Shown: piece by piece, positions 33,222 through 44,760 of the stretch
Numbering within the stretch: the first letter of the stretch is position 1
Layout of the letters: every line of letters starts with the position of its first letter
Assembly (NCBI GenBank): GCA_019914945.1
Contig: CM034104.1
Span: forward strand, 8,854,046 to 8,918,045
Length of the DNA: 64,000 nucleotides
Source: Typha latifolia
Lineage: Eukaryota; Streptophyta; Magnoliopsida; Poales; Typhaceae
Reading direction: 5' to 3'
The notes under the pieces: generated by a model
What the model saw: only the letters and a program-made list of their open reading frames with translations
What the model was told of the DNA's origin: nothing
Databases searched by the model: none
Position numbers and translations under genes: made by a program

Positions 33222-35900
33222 CTTCCGTGCACCTTGCCCTCAAGGTGTCAGCTCAGGGTAATGGTCCATGAAGCCAGCTTTAGGCATCCATGTCGCCTCC
33301 TTCACTGGGCGTCCTTGCCACTCCATCAAAATCTCAGTCATCCACTCACCCTGAACTTGAGTGCATTGGCGAGCTAGGATCCGAACTAGAGTAGGGGTAC
33401 TTGGTTCGAATTCTGACTCTTCAGCTTTCGTCATCGTTGGTTTGGGTGGAACACCTCCGATGGGCTCGGTAGGAGGAACAAAAGCCTTGAGATTCGAAAC
33501 ATGAAATACAGGGTGTATCCTCACCTCTTCTAGTAAGTCAAGGCGAAAGGCTACTAATCCAATCCTCTCGATCACCTGGTATGGTCAATAAAATTTTTGA
33601 GCTAACTTCTGATTGGGAATTGGTCTAACCGAGCTTTGCCGATATGGTTGGAGCTTGATGAAGACCCAAACCCCAATCGAGAAGGACCTTTATGGGTGCC
33701 TCTGGTCATAAACTTGCTTCATCATATTTTGGGCAGCTGTTAAGTGTATTGTGAGTCTCCTCAACACCTTATCATGGTCTCTCAAAACTGCATCTACCTC
33801 GGTTTGCTCCGTTCAGGTTGATGGCAAGTATGTCTGCAAGGTAGGAGGTGGCTGTCCATAGACGACCTCAAACAGAGTCATGCCAATGGCTGAATGAAAA
33901 GTTGTATTGTATGACCATTTCGCCTATGGCAAATAAGATACCCACCATCATGGTCGCTCGCCCACAAAACACCTCAAATATTGCTCTAAGCAACGGTTCA
34001 GCACTTCGGATTGCCCGTCCATTTGAGGATGATAGGCTGAACTCATCCAGAAGGTAGTCCCTTGGAGTGCAAAGAATTTCTGCCAAAATTGACTCACAAA
34101 TATAGGATCATGATCTAAAACAATTGATTTTGGCATACCATGCATCTTGGCCATGTCGCGCACATAGACCTCAACCACCCTTTTCGCCATGTAAGGATGC
34201 GTTTAAGTTGATAAATGCGCATACTTGCTGAGGCGATCTACCACCACCAATATAACAGAATGTCCCATGGCCTTGGGTAAACCATCAATGAAATCCATGG
34301 CGACATCCTCCCAAACCTTGGTCAGAATGGGAAGCGGTTGAAGCAATCTAGTAGGTTTTGCCGACTCCGTCTTTGCCCTTTGGCACACTTCACAAGCCTT
34401 GACATAGGCCTGCACATCCTTCTTCATCCCAACCCATATACAACTCTGACTCATCCTTTTGTAGGTGCGTAACACCCCTTCATGTCCAGCCATAGGAAAA
34501 CCATGGAAGTGGTGCATCAACTCCAAGCGCAATTGACGGTCAGTTGGAACAACGATCTTTCCCTTGTCTATCAAAAGTCCGTCCCTCATCAACACCCCTT
34601 GTTTACAGTTAGGATCTGCAGCAAGGTCGTCCATCATCTTCTTGGCTTTCAGATCATTCTTGTAGGCCTCCCACAACTGCTGAAAAAGGGGAAAATTTGG
34701 TGTTGAAATGGCTGCCAACTCGACTGAGTTAGGGCATTTAGATATGGCGTCGGCGGAGTTGTTTTCAATCTCCCTTTTGTACATGATCTCGTAGTCATAT
34801 CCAAGTAGCTTAGACACCCACCTCTGTTGGGCTGGTGTGTGAATCCGCTGCCCAAGAAAATATGGTAAACTCTTTTGATCCGTGCGGATCGTGAAACACC
34901 GCCCAATGAGATAAGGCCTTCATTTGGTGATAGCATGGATGATGGCGAGCATCACTCTTTCATAGGTAGATAGCAGTTGTGAATGCTTAGAAAAAGCCCT
35001 GCTCATGTAGGCTATAGGCCTTCCCTCTTGCATTAAAACTGCCCCCACACCGACTCCGGATGCATCGCACTCAATGGGGAACGGTTTGGTAAGATCTGCC
35101 TAAGGCAAGGACCGGGCCGAGACCATTGCCTTTTTCAAGGCTTCAAATGCTTCTCTGGCTTTGTCCATCCATGGGAATGCCCTCTTTCGTAGCAAGGCCG
35201 TGAGGGGAGCTGCCACCTTTCCGTAGTTAGCTACAAACCGACGATAGTAGCCGGTCAAACCAAAGAAACCACGTAGCTTCTTGGCAGTCTTTGGCAACGG
35301 CCAATCCACCATGCTTGGGATCTTCTTAGGGTCTCCTTCCACTCCATCTTTTGATATGATGTGACCCAGGTAGTCAATCCTTTTTTGCCCCCATGAACAC
35401 TTGGAGTCCTTTGCCTTTAGCTCGTGCTGTCGAAGGAGTCAAAGAACCATCTAAAGATGCCCTAAATGTTCCTCCCATGTGCAGCTATATACCAATATAT
35501 CATTAAAGAATATCAACACAAATTGCCTTAGGTGAGGCCTAAAGATATCATTCATCAAGCTCTTGAAAGTGGCTGGGGCATTGGTAAGGCCGAAAGGCAT
35601 GACCAAGAACTCATAGTATCCATGAGTTCTAACCGTTGTCTTATGCACGTCGGATGATTCGACTCTGATTTAATGGTATCTAGCTCTCAAATCCAACTTC
35701 GAAAAATAACATGCACTAGCTAGTTCATCCAACAACTCTTTAATCACCGGAATGGGTTACCGATCCTTGACGGTGATGGAATTTAGAGCTCGATAATCCA
35801 CACAGAATCGCCATAATCCGTCCTTCTTCCGCACAAGTAAGACTAGTGAAGAATAGGAGCTTCTACTTAGCCTTATCACCCCCACTAGACCAAATCTCCT
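33222..35900 (-). pseudogene. RT, RNase H, integrase and chromodomain-like tail of element D
   Basis: In reverse: RT ([15 protein letters not shown]) with the catalytic motif changed to FFNDILVYS (first Asp to Asn, 35451-35648), the [18 protein letters not shown] segment, and an RNase H remnant with KLLGYDYEIMYK. Integrase retains HHFHGFPMAGHEG and CEVCQRAK (zinc-binding), MDFIDGLP and YHPQMDGQSEVLNRCLEQYLR. The C-terminus ends with EILMEWQGRPVKEATWMPKA, which resembles the chromodomain found in chromoviruses. Several stops and frame changes interrupt it. Confidence 0.82.
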
Positions 35901-36051
35901 AGACCATCTTTGATATAGCCTCCTTTTGGATGAATGGGTATCAATATGGCCTCACATTGGCCCGCCCCGCCCCTGGCAAGATCTCGATGCAATGGTCTTG
36001 CACTCTAAGTGGTGGTAGTCCATGGGGCTACTAGAACACATCTTCAAATTC

Positions 36052-36762
36052 CTAGAAAACAGCCTTTAAATCAGCGGGTAACGGTGCTGAATCATCCATG
36101 TTTTTGGTCCCCTCGATGAGTTGCATGAGGAACCCGCGGCACCCGAGTTTCGGCAACCCTTCTAGGGACTGCAACACTCCAAAGGTTTCCATGTTTGATG
36201 CTACTGTTAACTGGATCAGTTTGCCTTCGTATTTGAACTCCATCACCATGGTGGTGAAATTAAAGGTGACCGGTCCAAGATTCCGTAGCCATTGCACCCC
36301 AAGCACCATGTCGGCTCCTCAAAGAGCCAACGGGTAGAGGTCAATTTAGAAGGTATGACCTTAAATTTGCAACTGTACCTTGCAACATATTCCCTCAGTT
36401 CTCAACACGGTGCCATCCTTGATGATCACATCAAAGCCATTAGAAGGCTCCAACTCTAATCCCAACCGCCTCACCATCCGTAGATCCACAAAGTTGTGGG
36501 TGCTTCCTGAATCAATAAGATATAGCACCTTTTTCTTCTTAATCATACCTTCGACTCGAAGGGTTTTTGGAGTCGACTCGCCGGCAAGCGAATGGAAGGA
36601 GAGTTCGGCTTGAACTTCTAGCGAGTTGTCTTCCTCAGTGTGATTCATTTCTTTCACTTGCTGCCCTTCAAGATCTTCAATAGGATCTTCCTCAATCATC
36701 TCTTCCATGAGCATGATGGCTGTAGGCTGTTTGGCACATTTGTGGCTGCAGGCTGATTTGTG
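36052..36762 (-). pseudogene. Zinc-knuckle end and protease of element D
   Basis: The reverse frame 36361-36714 carries LIDSGSTHNFVDLRMV, an aspartic protease active site, after an acidic linker (MLMEEMIEEDPIEDLEG). The continuation at 36052-36309 has MVLGVQWLRNLGPVTFNF. The His/Cys end of a zinc knuckle lies at about 36735-36750. Confidence 0.75.
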
Positions 36763-37493
36763 TTCTCACATATAGAGACACATTTTGGCCGTTTGAATGT
36801 TCGATCTCGCGTTCGCACATACAGAGAATGCATTTTGGCCGTTCAAATGTGATCGGGGTGAGTTCGAACACACGACTGAAAAGTTGAGTTATGATAGGAC
36901 TTGTTTAGGGTTAAGTTGAGTTGTAATAGGATTTGTTTATGGTTTTGGATGTTTGGCTAGCCTCTATATATATGTGGAAGAGCAACCTCTATATATATGT
37001 GGAAGAGCAGCCTCTATTGATTATTAATTATTGGAATTAGTTTTCATCTAGGCTTGAGCCATCTTCTCCCTCCGCCTCCCCCTTGCTATCCAACCCAAGT
37101 TCTCGACTCCGACCGAGGTTAATCCTCTATCGCTTCTCCCTCCTCTCTCTAGCAAGTAGCCATACCTAGAAGCTCCCTTCTCCCTCTTCATCTATTTCCA
37201 CACACTAATCCATCCACCATACTACAATCATCTTTCATAACCCTAACCACATATTCCATGTCTATCCCGCTATCTCCTGACCTTCGGTCACTATTTTATA
37301 TGTAACTTTCGATCGACTCATCCAATCAACGTGATTCCAGTTGAGTTAGATTCCTAACTGGTAGACGAACAATATATCCAAATATATCCAATGGATAGAT
37401 TGATCCCTCTTATAATCACAAATTTTGTGCTAATTCCTATCCAAATTATCAAATCGGATAGAAACTCATCCTTTAGCAAAAGCGATCGTATCA
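36763..37493 (+). repeat. 5' LTR of element X (5' end truncated)
   Basis: It ends GATCGTATCA, immediately before the primer-binding site. It includes GTTCGAAC-type motifs at 36778-36862 and paired TATATATATG stretches near 36965 and 36991. The start is missing at the junction with element D. Confidence 0.7.
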
Positions 37494-37496
37494 AGT

Positions 37497-37508
37497 TGGT
37501 ATCAGAGC
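37497..37508 (+). other. Primer-binding site of element X
   Basis: TGGTATCAGAGC, a perfect initiator-Met tRNA complement, three bases after the LTR end. Confidence 0.88.
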
Positions 37509-37531
37509 GAGCTTTCTTGGCACGCATCCAC

Positions 37532-38972
37532 AATGACGTCAACAACTAGATCTATGGCAGCCTTACATTGGGCAATGAAGGGCAAGAGGACCACACGCAC
37601 ACAACATTTCCTCCTACATCTACTATCATCGACCCGAACACAAAGATGATAACAAGGTCCATTGAAGCATTGGGACAAACCTTCTCCACCATTCTTGCCC
37701 AAACTATTAGAATCTTGAGTCAAATGATGACACAACAAAATACTAGTTTGTTGTGAGCGGTTCGAGAAGGGCCGATCCAAGGACATGAGGCATCCAAATT
37801 TCCACACCAGAACCCCCCATGATAGTTCCATTGGTCAACCAAGGATCACGGAGGGAGTCCACGTTGGAGCTGAGGAAGGTGGAGCCACGCCGGTGACCAT
37901 GGTTTGTCGATGAAGAAGACGATGATCCCTGGATTGAGAAGGAAGAGGAAGAAGATAACATCATGGCTACAACGAGAGGGCACCCTAGAGAGATGGCATG
38001 GCCCGAGGAGCATTCTCCTCCGATTAGGGTAGGAGCTCGCTTCAATCCAAACCATGATACTAGTATTCGCGGTTGAACGGTGCAGTTGGAATTCCCCAAA
38101 TTCAAAGGAGGTGATCCGCTGGATTGGCTTTAATGCGTCGAGCAATTTTTTGACTTCCATGGCACCGAAGAAGATCAAAAGGTGCTCCTGGCATCTTTTC
38201 ATTTGGAAGATGCGGCATTACGGTGGTATTGCTCTACAACGATGCATAGAGGAATAGCAACTTAGGAAGATGATTTTGATAATTTGTTGACAAAGACAGT
38301 ACAAAAGACAATGGTGAGGGCTTACCAAGAAGAATTTGAATGGGTGTCTAGTCGTTGTGTACCACCTTGGACTGACCAGCAACTCAAAGCCACCTTTATT
38401 GCTGGATTAAGGGAAGAAATTCAGGCTGATGTTCGTGCCTTTCATCCACTGAACCTAGGACGAGCTATGGAGGATGCCTTGCTTATGGAAGAAAAACATC
38501 AAGCACTTAGAGGGCATGTGAAGCACCCATGGGTTAACAAGCAGCAAATGAAACCGAGCGGCCCTAGTGGTTCAGTTTACTCGACAAGGACTCTCCCAAG
38601 TGTAGTTGGACCGTGCTTTTCTCTTCGCACTTCTTTAGATGCGAAGACAACTCCTAGGGTCCTGTATGGACTCTCATACCTTGCCAAGTGGAGGAATGAA
38701 GGGCCAAAGGGTTGTGTTCTAGATGCAATGAAAAGTTCACGCTAGGTCAGAGTTGTGTGAAACAAACTGGCTCGGTGATGCTTATTGATGGTGAGGCAGA
38801 GGATGATCCCATTGATGATGAGGGTGTTACGAAGGACATGATAGATGAGCACCAGTAGATCGAGGTAGAGGAGACTGAGGTGGGGGAGATTAGAGTGAGT
38901 ATTTCTCTCCATGCCTACTTCGGATCTGCAACACCTTCGAAGACTCTTCGCATGGATGGATATATAAGAAAG
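37532..38972 (+). pseudogene. Gag of element X
   Basis: It starts MTSTTRSMAA at 37532, with several early stops. The core is recognisable as FPKFKGGDPLDWL, LASFHLEDAALRWY, KTVQKTMVRAYQEEFEWV and LGRAMEDALLMEEKH. A degraded zinc knuckle and the linker SVMLIDGEAEDDP follow. The frame reaches MDGYIRK, where element E1 is inserted; beyond the gaaag duplication it continues into the protease. Confidence 0.78.
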
Positions 38973-39709
38973 TGATACGATTCGGACTTCACCGACGTCG
39001 TCTCGAGTTTGGATTTACCTTAGGATAAGATTGAGTTTTAGGATAAGATTGTGTTTTAGGATAAGATTGAGTTTTAGGATAAGATTGTGTTTTAGGATAA
39101 GATTGAGTTGTTGGTTAGCCTATAAAAGTATGTGTAGGGCAACCAAAATTAGGAATTGATTATTGAGAATTGAGTTTGCCTTGCCTCCTTCGTCTTCTTC
39201 GCTCCCGTTCCCTCAATCTCCCCGGCGACGCAGCTTCTAATCTCCCTCGACAGGCCAATCACCCTAGTCCCTTAGGAGTGGCCCTTTTCTCCCCCTTCTT
39301 CCAATTTATCCATCGCTATCCCTAACCTTTCCATCATCCATAACCCTTCCACCATCACTTTTACACCGGTGCCACCCCATCAACACCGGCCCTCCACAAT
39401 CCACCATTACCCAGGATTTCGTGCCTTCATCCACGGAATCCAAAAACAGAGTATCCTGACGTTCGTCTACTAAACGAACGATATCTCGAGATCCCCAACT
39501 CCGATTCGCCTGAAACTAGATCCGTTGGAAAGCTCTTTTCCGGGCCTACAACATATCAAAATTTCACAGTGATCCAACGGCGGGATATTTCGGGATCTTA
39601 TCTTAAAGTTCCGTGCAAGATCGTAACAATCTGGTATCAGAGCCATAGCACCAAAAGAGGGTTCGTATCAAGCTGGTATCGAGCCTATAGCCGAGGAAGG
39701 ATCGTATCA
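38973..39709 (+). repeat. 5' LTR of E1
   Basis: TGATACGATTCGGAC to ATCGTATCA. It has five 18-bp units (39022-39111), a TATAAAA box at 39121, and two captured PBS-like sites inside its 3' end (39632-39643; 39674-39684, the latter one base short). Confidence 0.95.
39022..39111 (+). repeat. 18-bp tandem repeat, five units
   Basis: AGGATAAGATTG[A/T]GTTTT repeated with an exact 18-bp period just upstream of the TATA box. The 3' LTR has three units (42385-42438). Confidence 0.95.
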
Positions 39710-39712
39710 ATC

Positions 39713-39724
39713 TGGTATCAGAGC
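39713..39724 (+). other. Primer-binding site of E1
   Basis: TGGTATCAGAGC follows the LTR end at 39709. It is the third such site in a ladder at 39632, 39674 and 39713. Confidence 0.9.
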
Positions 39725-39750
39725 CACCGTTCCTCGGACAAGCGCTTCCA

Positions 39751-41660
39751 ATGACGACCACCAGATCCATGGCTGCACGGCGTGATGATGAAGAAGAGAT
39801 TCTCCCAATAGAGGAGGAAGAGACGATTGCGGGGACTTCCACCCGCGGAACCATCCGATCTAATCGGAATACGGAAGAGCCTAGCGTTCTATCCATGTTG
39901 GGGTCTATTTCAGAGCAGATGGCCATCAACCACCAGATGATGATGGAGATGATGCGGGAACTACGGGCGCCAAGGGAAGCAATGTCTAACGGAAGGCACC
40001 ATCGACCCCACGACGCGAGTCCACCCCCTTGAATCAATCCTCACCGGTTCAGCCTTTGCAACCACAAGAGCCGCTGCTACCACCACCCTATGGGCAGAGG
40101 CAAGCAAGGATGGTTACACCAGGACCAGTTGCGGGTGAACCCATCCGACGAGCGAATCACCATGGAGACCACATTGGAGATCAAGATCCATGGGCGGGCC
40201 GATACGATCCGGAACCACGGCGAGTTGATCTAAACCGAAGGAGGGATCATCAACCCTTCATGGTGCCTCCTCCGCCGGTTAGACAAGGAGTTGGGCATGA
40301 TCTGGAACGAGACAACGGCATTCGTGGACAAGTCGTGCGTCTCGAATTCCCCAAGTTCAAAGGTGGCGATCCAATTGATTGGTTGTATAGGGCGGAGCAA
40401 TTCTTTGCATACCAAGGTACGGCGGAAGAATACAAGGTGACGCTTGCAAGCTTCCACCTTGAGGATGCGGCGCTTCATTGGTTTCGATCAGCCAATGCCA
40501 TTGAGGCCATCGAAACTTGGGCTGAATTTTGCGCCGATATCACACGGCGATTTGGAGTATCGGGCTATGAAGACTTTGATGCTCTCCTCTCAAAAATGGT
40601 TCAGAAGACCACGGTTGGGTCATACCAAGAAGAATTTGAGAGGATTAGTAGCCGATGTCATCCACCATGGACGGATCAGCAACTTCGCAGCACCTTCATC
40701 TCCGGGCTGCGGGGTGACATACAAGCCGATGTGAGGGCTTTAAGGCCTAGAACCTTAAAGGAGGCCTTCCAAGATGCGGTGCTTATGGAAGACAAGCATA
40801 GAGCCATGAAGATACACTGGAAGCAGAGTTGGACAAGCCAAGGAAGCCGCAATCAAGCTCTACCAAACATAGCGGCAGGAAACACTAGCGGAGTACCAAG
40901 AGCTGCTACTGCATTGATACCTCCTCGAGCACCCTTGAAGCCATCCCAAGATGTGAAGTACGCACCTAGAGGTCCGGGGCGAGCACTCACACCTGCCCAA
41001 GTAGAAGAAAGAAGAGCCAAGGGCTTATGCTTCCGTTGTGATGAGAAGTTTGTACCAGGGCATCGTTGTGCTAAACCGATGGGATCGGTGATGCTCATCG
41101 ATGGATTGGAGGAAGCGGAGGATGAGCTTGCAGCTGAAAGCGCAGATGTGGCTGGACATCGAGGAGAAGAAGTTGAGGAGCAAAACGTGGAGGACGTGAT
41201 AGCTGAAATCTCCCTCCACGCTTATTCGGGGACGGCGGCGCCAAAGACATTGCGGGTGAACGGAGTAGTCAAGAAGACCACAAAGTGAGAATCTTGATTG
41301 ACACCGGGTCCACCCACAACTTCATTGACAAGAGGCTCCTTAGGAAGATTGGGCTCGAGTCGGAACCCACGGAAGGGTTCGATGTGACGATTGGAGATGG
41401 CACCACCTTGCGAGCAGATTTTATTTGTGGAGGTGTGGTATTGAAGGTGCAAGGCCAAAGTTTCACATTGGATCTTTATCCATTGGCCTTGCGAGGAGCT
41501 GATATTGTTTTGGGAACCCAATGGCTTCAAAGCTTGGGGCCGGTAACATTTGATTTCTCAAACCTCACACTGACCTTTCGGAGGAATGGAAGAAAGGTAC
41601 TGGGATGGAAATCAACCGCGGCAAGGACCAACATTGCAACCACTTGTAGGCTTTCCTAGT
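39751..41660 (+). pseudogene. Gag and protease of E1
   Basis: The start MTTTRSMAARRDDEEE at 39751 runs to a stop at 40030 by a run of C's. The frame from 40029 continues gag (FPKFKGGDPIDWLYRAEQFF, SFHLEDAALHWFR) to the zinc knuckle CFRCDEKFVPGHRC and the protease linker. A two-base insertion near 41285 ends it. The protease (DTGSTHNFIDKRLL) follows at 41285-41659 in another frame. Apart from these two shifts gag-protease is nearly complete, in keeping with a recent origin. Confidence 0.9.
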
Positions 41661-42335
41661 GCGGGGGACCGAGCTCTACTATTGCAAATGGCTGTTCCTG
41701 AACCAAAACATCCCTCACCACGGAGAATAGCCGCTGACTTGCAAGAGCTGCTGCATGAGTTCCAGGGATCTCTTCGAGGAACCCCGAGGGACTGCCGCCG
41801 AACCGTCGCCATGACCATCGCATCCAGATCGTTCCAGGGGCTGAACCTGCAAATGTTCGGCCCTATCGGTACCCGCATGTCCAGAAGGAAGAGATCAGTA
41901 AATTAGTGGAGGAAATGCTCGAGCAAGGGATTATTCAACCGAGTAGAAGTGCCTACTCATCTCCGGTGCTGCTGGTTCGGAAGAAAGACGGGAGTTGGCG
42001 GTTTTGCGTCGACTACCGAGCCTTGAATACCATTACTGTCAAAGACCGGTACCCAATACCGGTGATCGAGGAGTTGCTAGATGAGCTCACTGAGTCAGCC
42101 TACTTCAGCAAACTTGACTTAAGGGCGGGGTACCATCAAATCCGAGTCGACCCTGGAGATGTGCACAAAACGGCGTTTCGAACTCGCCTCCTTCTCAGCA
42201 CCAACATCTCTTATATCTTCAGATTTGTGGAGAACCAAAGCAGAAGATCATACCATGGAGGAGCTAGAGTCAAGGTGCAAAGATCGCTTCCCAAATTTCA
42301 AACCTTGAGGACAAGGTTGCGGAAGCGTGGTGGAT
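41661..42335 (+). pseudogene. Truncated reverse transcriptase of E1
   Basis: Fingers and early palm are present ([49 protein letters not shown]). The sequence breaks at TAFRTR (about 42186), before the FDD motif. It joins the post-RNase H segment ([15 protein letters not shown], out of frame) and the coding end shared with element C. No catalytic RT, RNase H or integrase remains. Confidence 0.9.
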
Positions 42336-43037
42336 TGATACGATTCGGACTTCACCGACGTCGTCTCGAGTTTGGATTTACCTTAGGATAAGATTGAGTT
42401 TTAGGATAAGATTGTGTTTTAGGATAAGATTGAGTTGTTGGTTAGCCTATAAAAGTATGTGTAGGGCAACCAAAATTAGGAATTGATTATTGAGAATTGA
42501 GTTTGCCTTGCCTCCTTCGTCTTCTTCGCTCCCGTTCCCTCAATCTCCCCGGCGACGCCGCTTCTAATCTCCCTCGACAGGCCAATCACCCTAGTCCCTT
42601 AGGAGTGGCCCTTTTCTCCCCCTTCTTCCAATTTATCCATCGCTATCCCTAACCTTTCCATCATCCATAACCCTTCCACCATCACTTTTACACCGGTGCC
42701 ACCCCATCAACACCGGCCCTCCACAATCCACCATTACCCAGGATTTCGTGCCTTCATCCACGGAATCCAAAAACAGAGTATCCTGACGTTCGTCTACTAA
42801 ACGAACGATATCTCGAGATCCCCAACTCCGATTCGCCTGAAACTAGATCCGTTGGAAAGCTCTTTTCCGGGCCTACAACATATCAAAATTTCACAGTGAT
42901 CCAACGGCGGGATATTTCGGGATCTTATCTTAAAGTTCCGTGCAAGATCGTAACAATCTGGTATCAGAGCCATAGCACCAAAAGAGGGTTCGTATCAAGC
43001 TGGTATCAGAGCCTATAGCCGAGGAAGGATCGTATCA
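42336..43037 (+). repeat. 3' LTR of E1
   Basis: 702 bp with three 18-bp units (42385-42438), TATAAAA at 42448, and PBS-like sites at 42959-42970 and 43001-43012 within the LTR end. The terminus ATCGTATCA at 43037 abuts the gaaag duplication. Confidence 0.95.
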
Positions 43038-43042
43038 GAAAG

Positions 43043-44760
43043 CATATAGTGTGTATCCTCATTGACACAGGGAGCTTGCGCAACTCCCTTGGTGAGTGAC
43101 TAGTTAGGATGATTGGACTCACTTTCGAGCCAACTGTGGGGTTTAACATCACCATTGGTGATGGTACGATGCTTAGAGCCGAGGACAGATGCAATGTAAT
43201 TCAAGTTTGATTTTAGGGCCATACCTTTGTCATGGACTTCAATCCAATTGCACTCCACAGCAGGACGTCGTATTAGGGACTCAATGGCTGTAGATTCTCA
43301 GACCCGTGATCGTTGATTTCAGCTAGATATGCCCCACCTTCAAGCACAGTGGTAGATGGGTCCAATTGGATGGAGTGCGTCCACAGTAGGGCGCCATCTT
43401 GCAACCATTGCTGGGGTTGCCTAGCCTCAATGATGATACTTTTTATGCTAAAGTAGGCCCCTACTGAACCCTCCAAGATGCAGATAGTGAGCACTCTAGC
43501 CGATTTGCAGAGTTTGTTACAGGAGATTGCGGCTCTTTTTGAAGAGCCGAAGGGATTGCCACTGGTACGAGATGCAAATCACCAGATTGAGAATGTATTA
43601 GGAGTAGGGCCAGCGAATGTGAGACCTTACAGGTGTCCTCATGTACAAAAGGAGGAGATTACACGAATAGTGAAGGAAATGCTCACACAAGGGATTATAT
43701 AGCCTAGGCGCAATGCATATTCTTCCCCTGTTCTATTGGTGAGGAAGAAGGATGGTAGTTGGAGATTTTATGTTGATTATAGGGCACTGAACTCTATTAC
43801 TGTCAAATACCGGTATCCTATTCCAGTAATTGAAGAGCTACTTGATGAGTTAGCAGGGGCTACATATTTTAGCAAGCTCAACTTACGTGCATGCTACCAT
43901 CAGATTCGAGTGCACCCCGCAAACTTGCACAAGACCGCCTTTCAGACTCATGATGGCACTATGAGTTCTGAGTTATGCCCCTCGGCCAAACGAACGCCCT
44001 AGCGATGTTCCAAGGCTTGATGAATGATGTGTTCCGACCTCTCCTCCAATGGTATATGCTTGTCTTTTTTGATGACATATTGGTTTATAGCAACACTTGG
44101 TAGGATCATTTACAACACTTGAAGGAGATCTTGAATCTATTGCGACAACATGAGTTGAAGGTCAAGCAGTCGAAATGTCTATGGGGAGAGCAATAGGTGG
44201 AGTACCTTGAGCATATTATCTTAGCTCAAGGTGTTGTAGCCGACCCATGGAAGATAGCTTGCATGCTAGAGTGGCCAATGACAAAGAATCCAAAGGAGCT
44301 GCGAAGATTTTTGGGTTTGACAAGATATTACATGAGGTTTGCAGCGGGTTATGAGAAGATTGCTGCCCCATTGACAGTGTTGTTGAGGAAGGATGGTTTC
44401 ATCTGGAGTGAGAAGGCCATAACAGCCTTTGAAGCTCTCAAGACCGCCATGACCGCAGCTCCCGTACTCGCATTGCCTGGCTTGCACCAAATAGTTTGTG
44501 GTGGAGTGTGATGCTTCAAGGGTTGGCATAGGAGTAGTGTTAATGCAGGAGGGACAACTTATCGCTTATCTTAGCAAGGCCTAATCCAATAGCTCGAGGC
44601 ATTTGTCAATGTACAAGTGTGAGATGTTGGTGATCTTGCATGTGATCACCAAGTGGCAACTTTAGAGCTTACCCTACTTCTTGAAACAGCGACTACATAC
44701 ACTCACACAGCAAAGATGGGTATCCAAACTCATAGGATATGACTACAAAATAGTGTACAA
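43043..44760 (+). pseudogene. Protease, RT and RNase H of element X
   Basis: The protease remnant has LIDTGSLRN just after the E1 insertion. RT includes [48 protein letters not shown], a catalytic [13 protein letters not shown] stretch near 44068, and FLGLTRYYMRFAAGYEKIAAPL. RNase H shows FVVECDAS and the QQRWVSKLIGYDYKIVYK segment. Many stops and shifts make it an old pseudogene. Confidence 0.78.

Larger units (their letters stand above)
32579..36762 (-). mobile_element. Ty3/Gypsy element D (reverse strand), 5' end missing
   Basis: In reverse orientation it has protease, RT, RNase H, integrase, a chromodomain-like end and a 3' LTR (32579-33211). Its 5' LTR and most of gag are absent: the zinc-knuckle end (SHKCAKQPT) near 36740 is the last recognisable part before the forward LTR of element X. 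It is a different subfamily from A/C/E1, with a protease active site of DSG type. Confidence 0.8.
38973..43037 (+). mobile_element. Young Ty3/Gypsy element E1, non-autonomous
   Basis: Bounded by a perfect gaaag duplication (38968-38972 and 43038-43042). LTRs of 737 and 702 bp are almost identical by direct comparison: one substitution, one 1-bp deletion, and two extra 18-bp repeat units in the 5' LTR. The internal region has gag, protease and part of RT, then jumps to the coding end. Frameshifts occur near 40030 and 41285. It must have been mobilised by proteins supplied in trans, because it lacks most of RT, RNase H and integrase. Confidence 0.95.
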
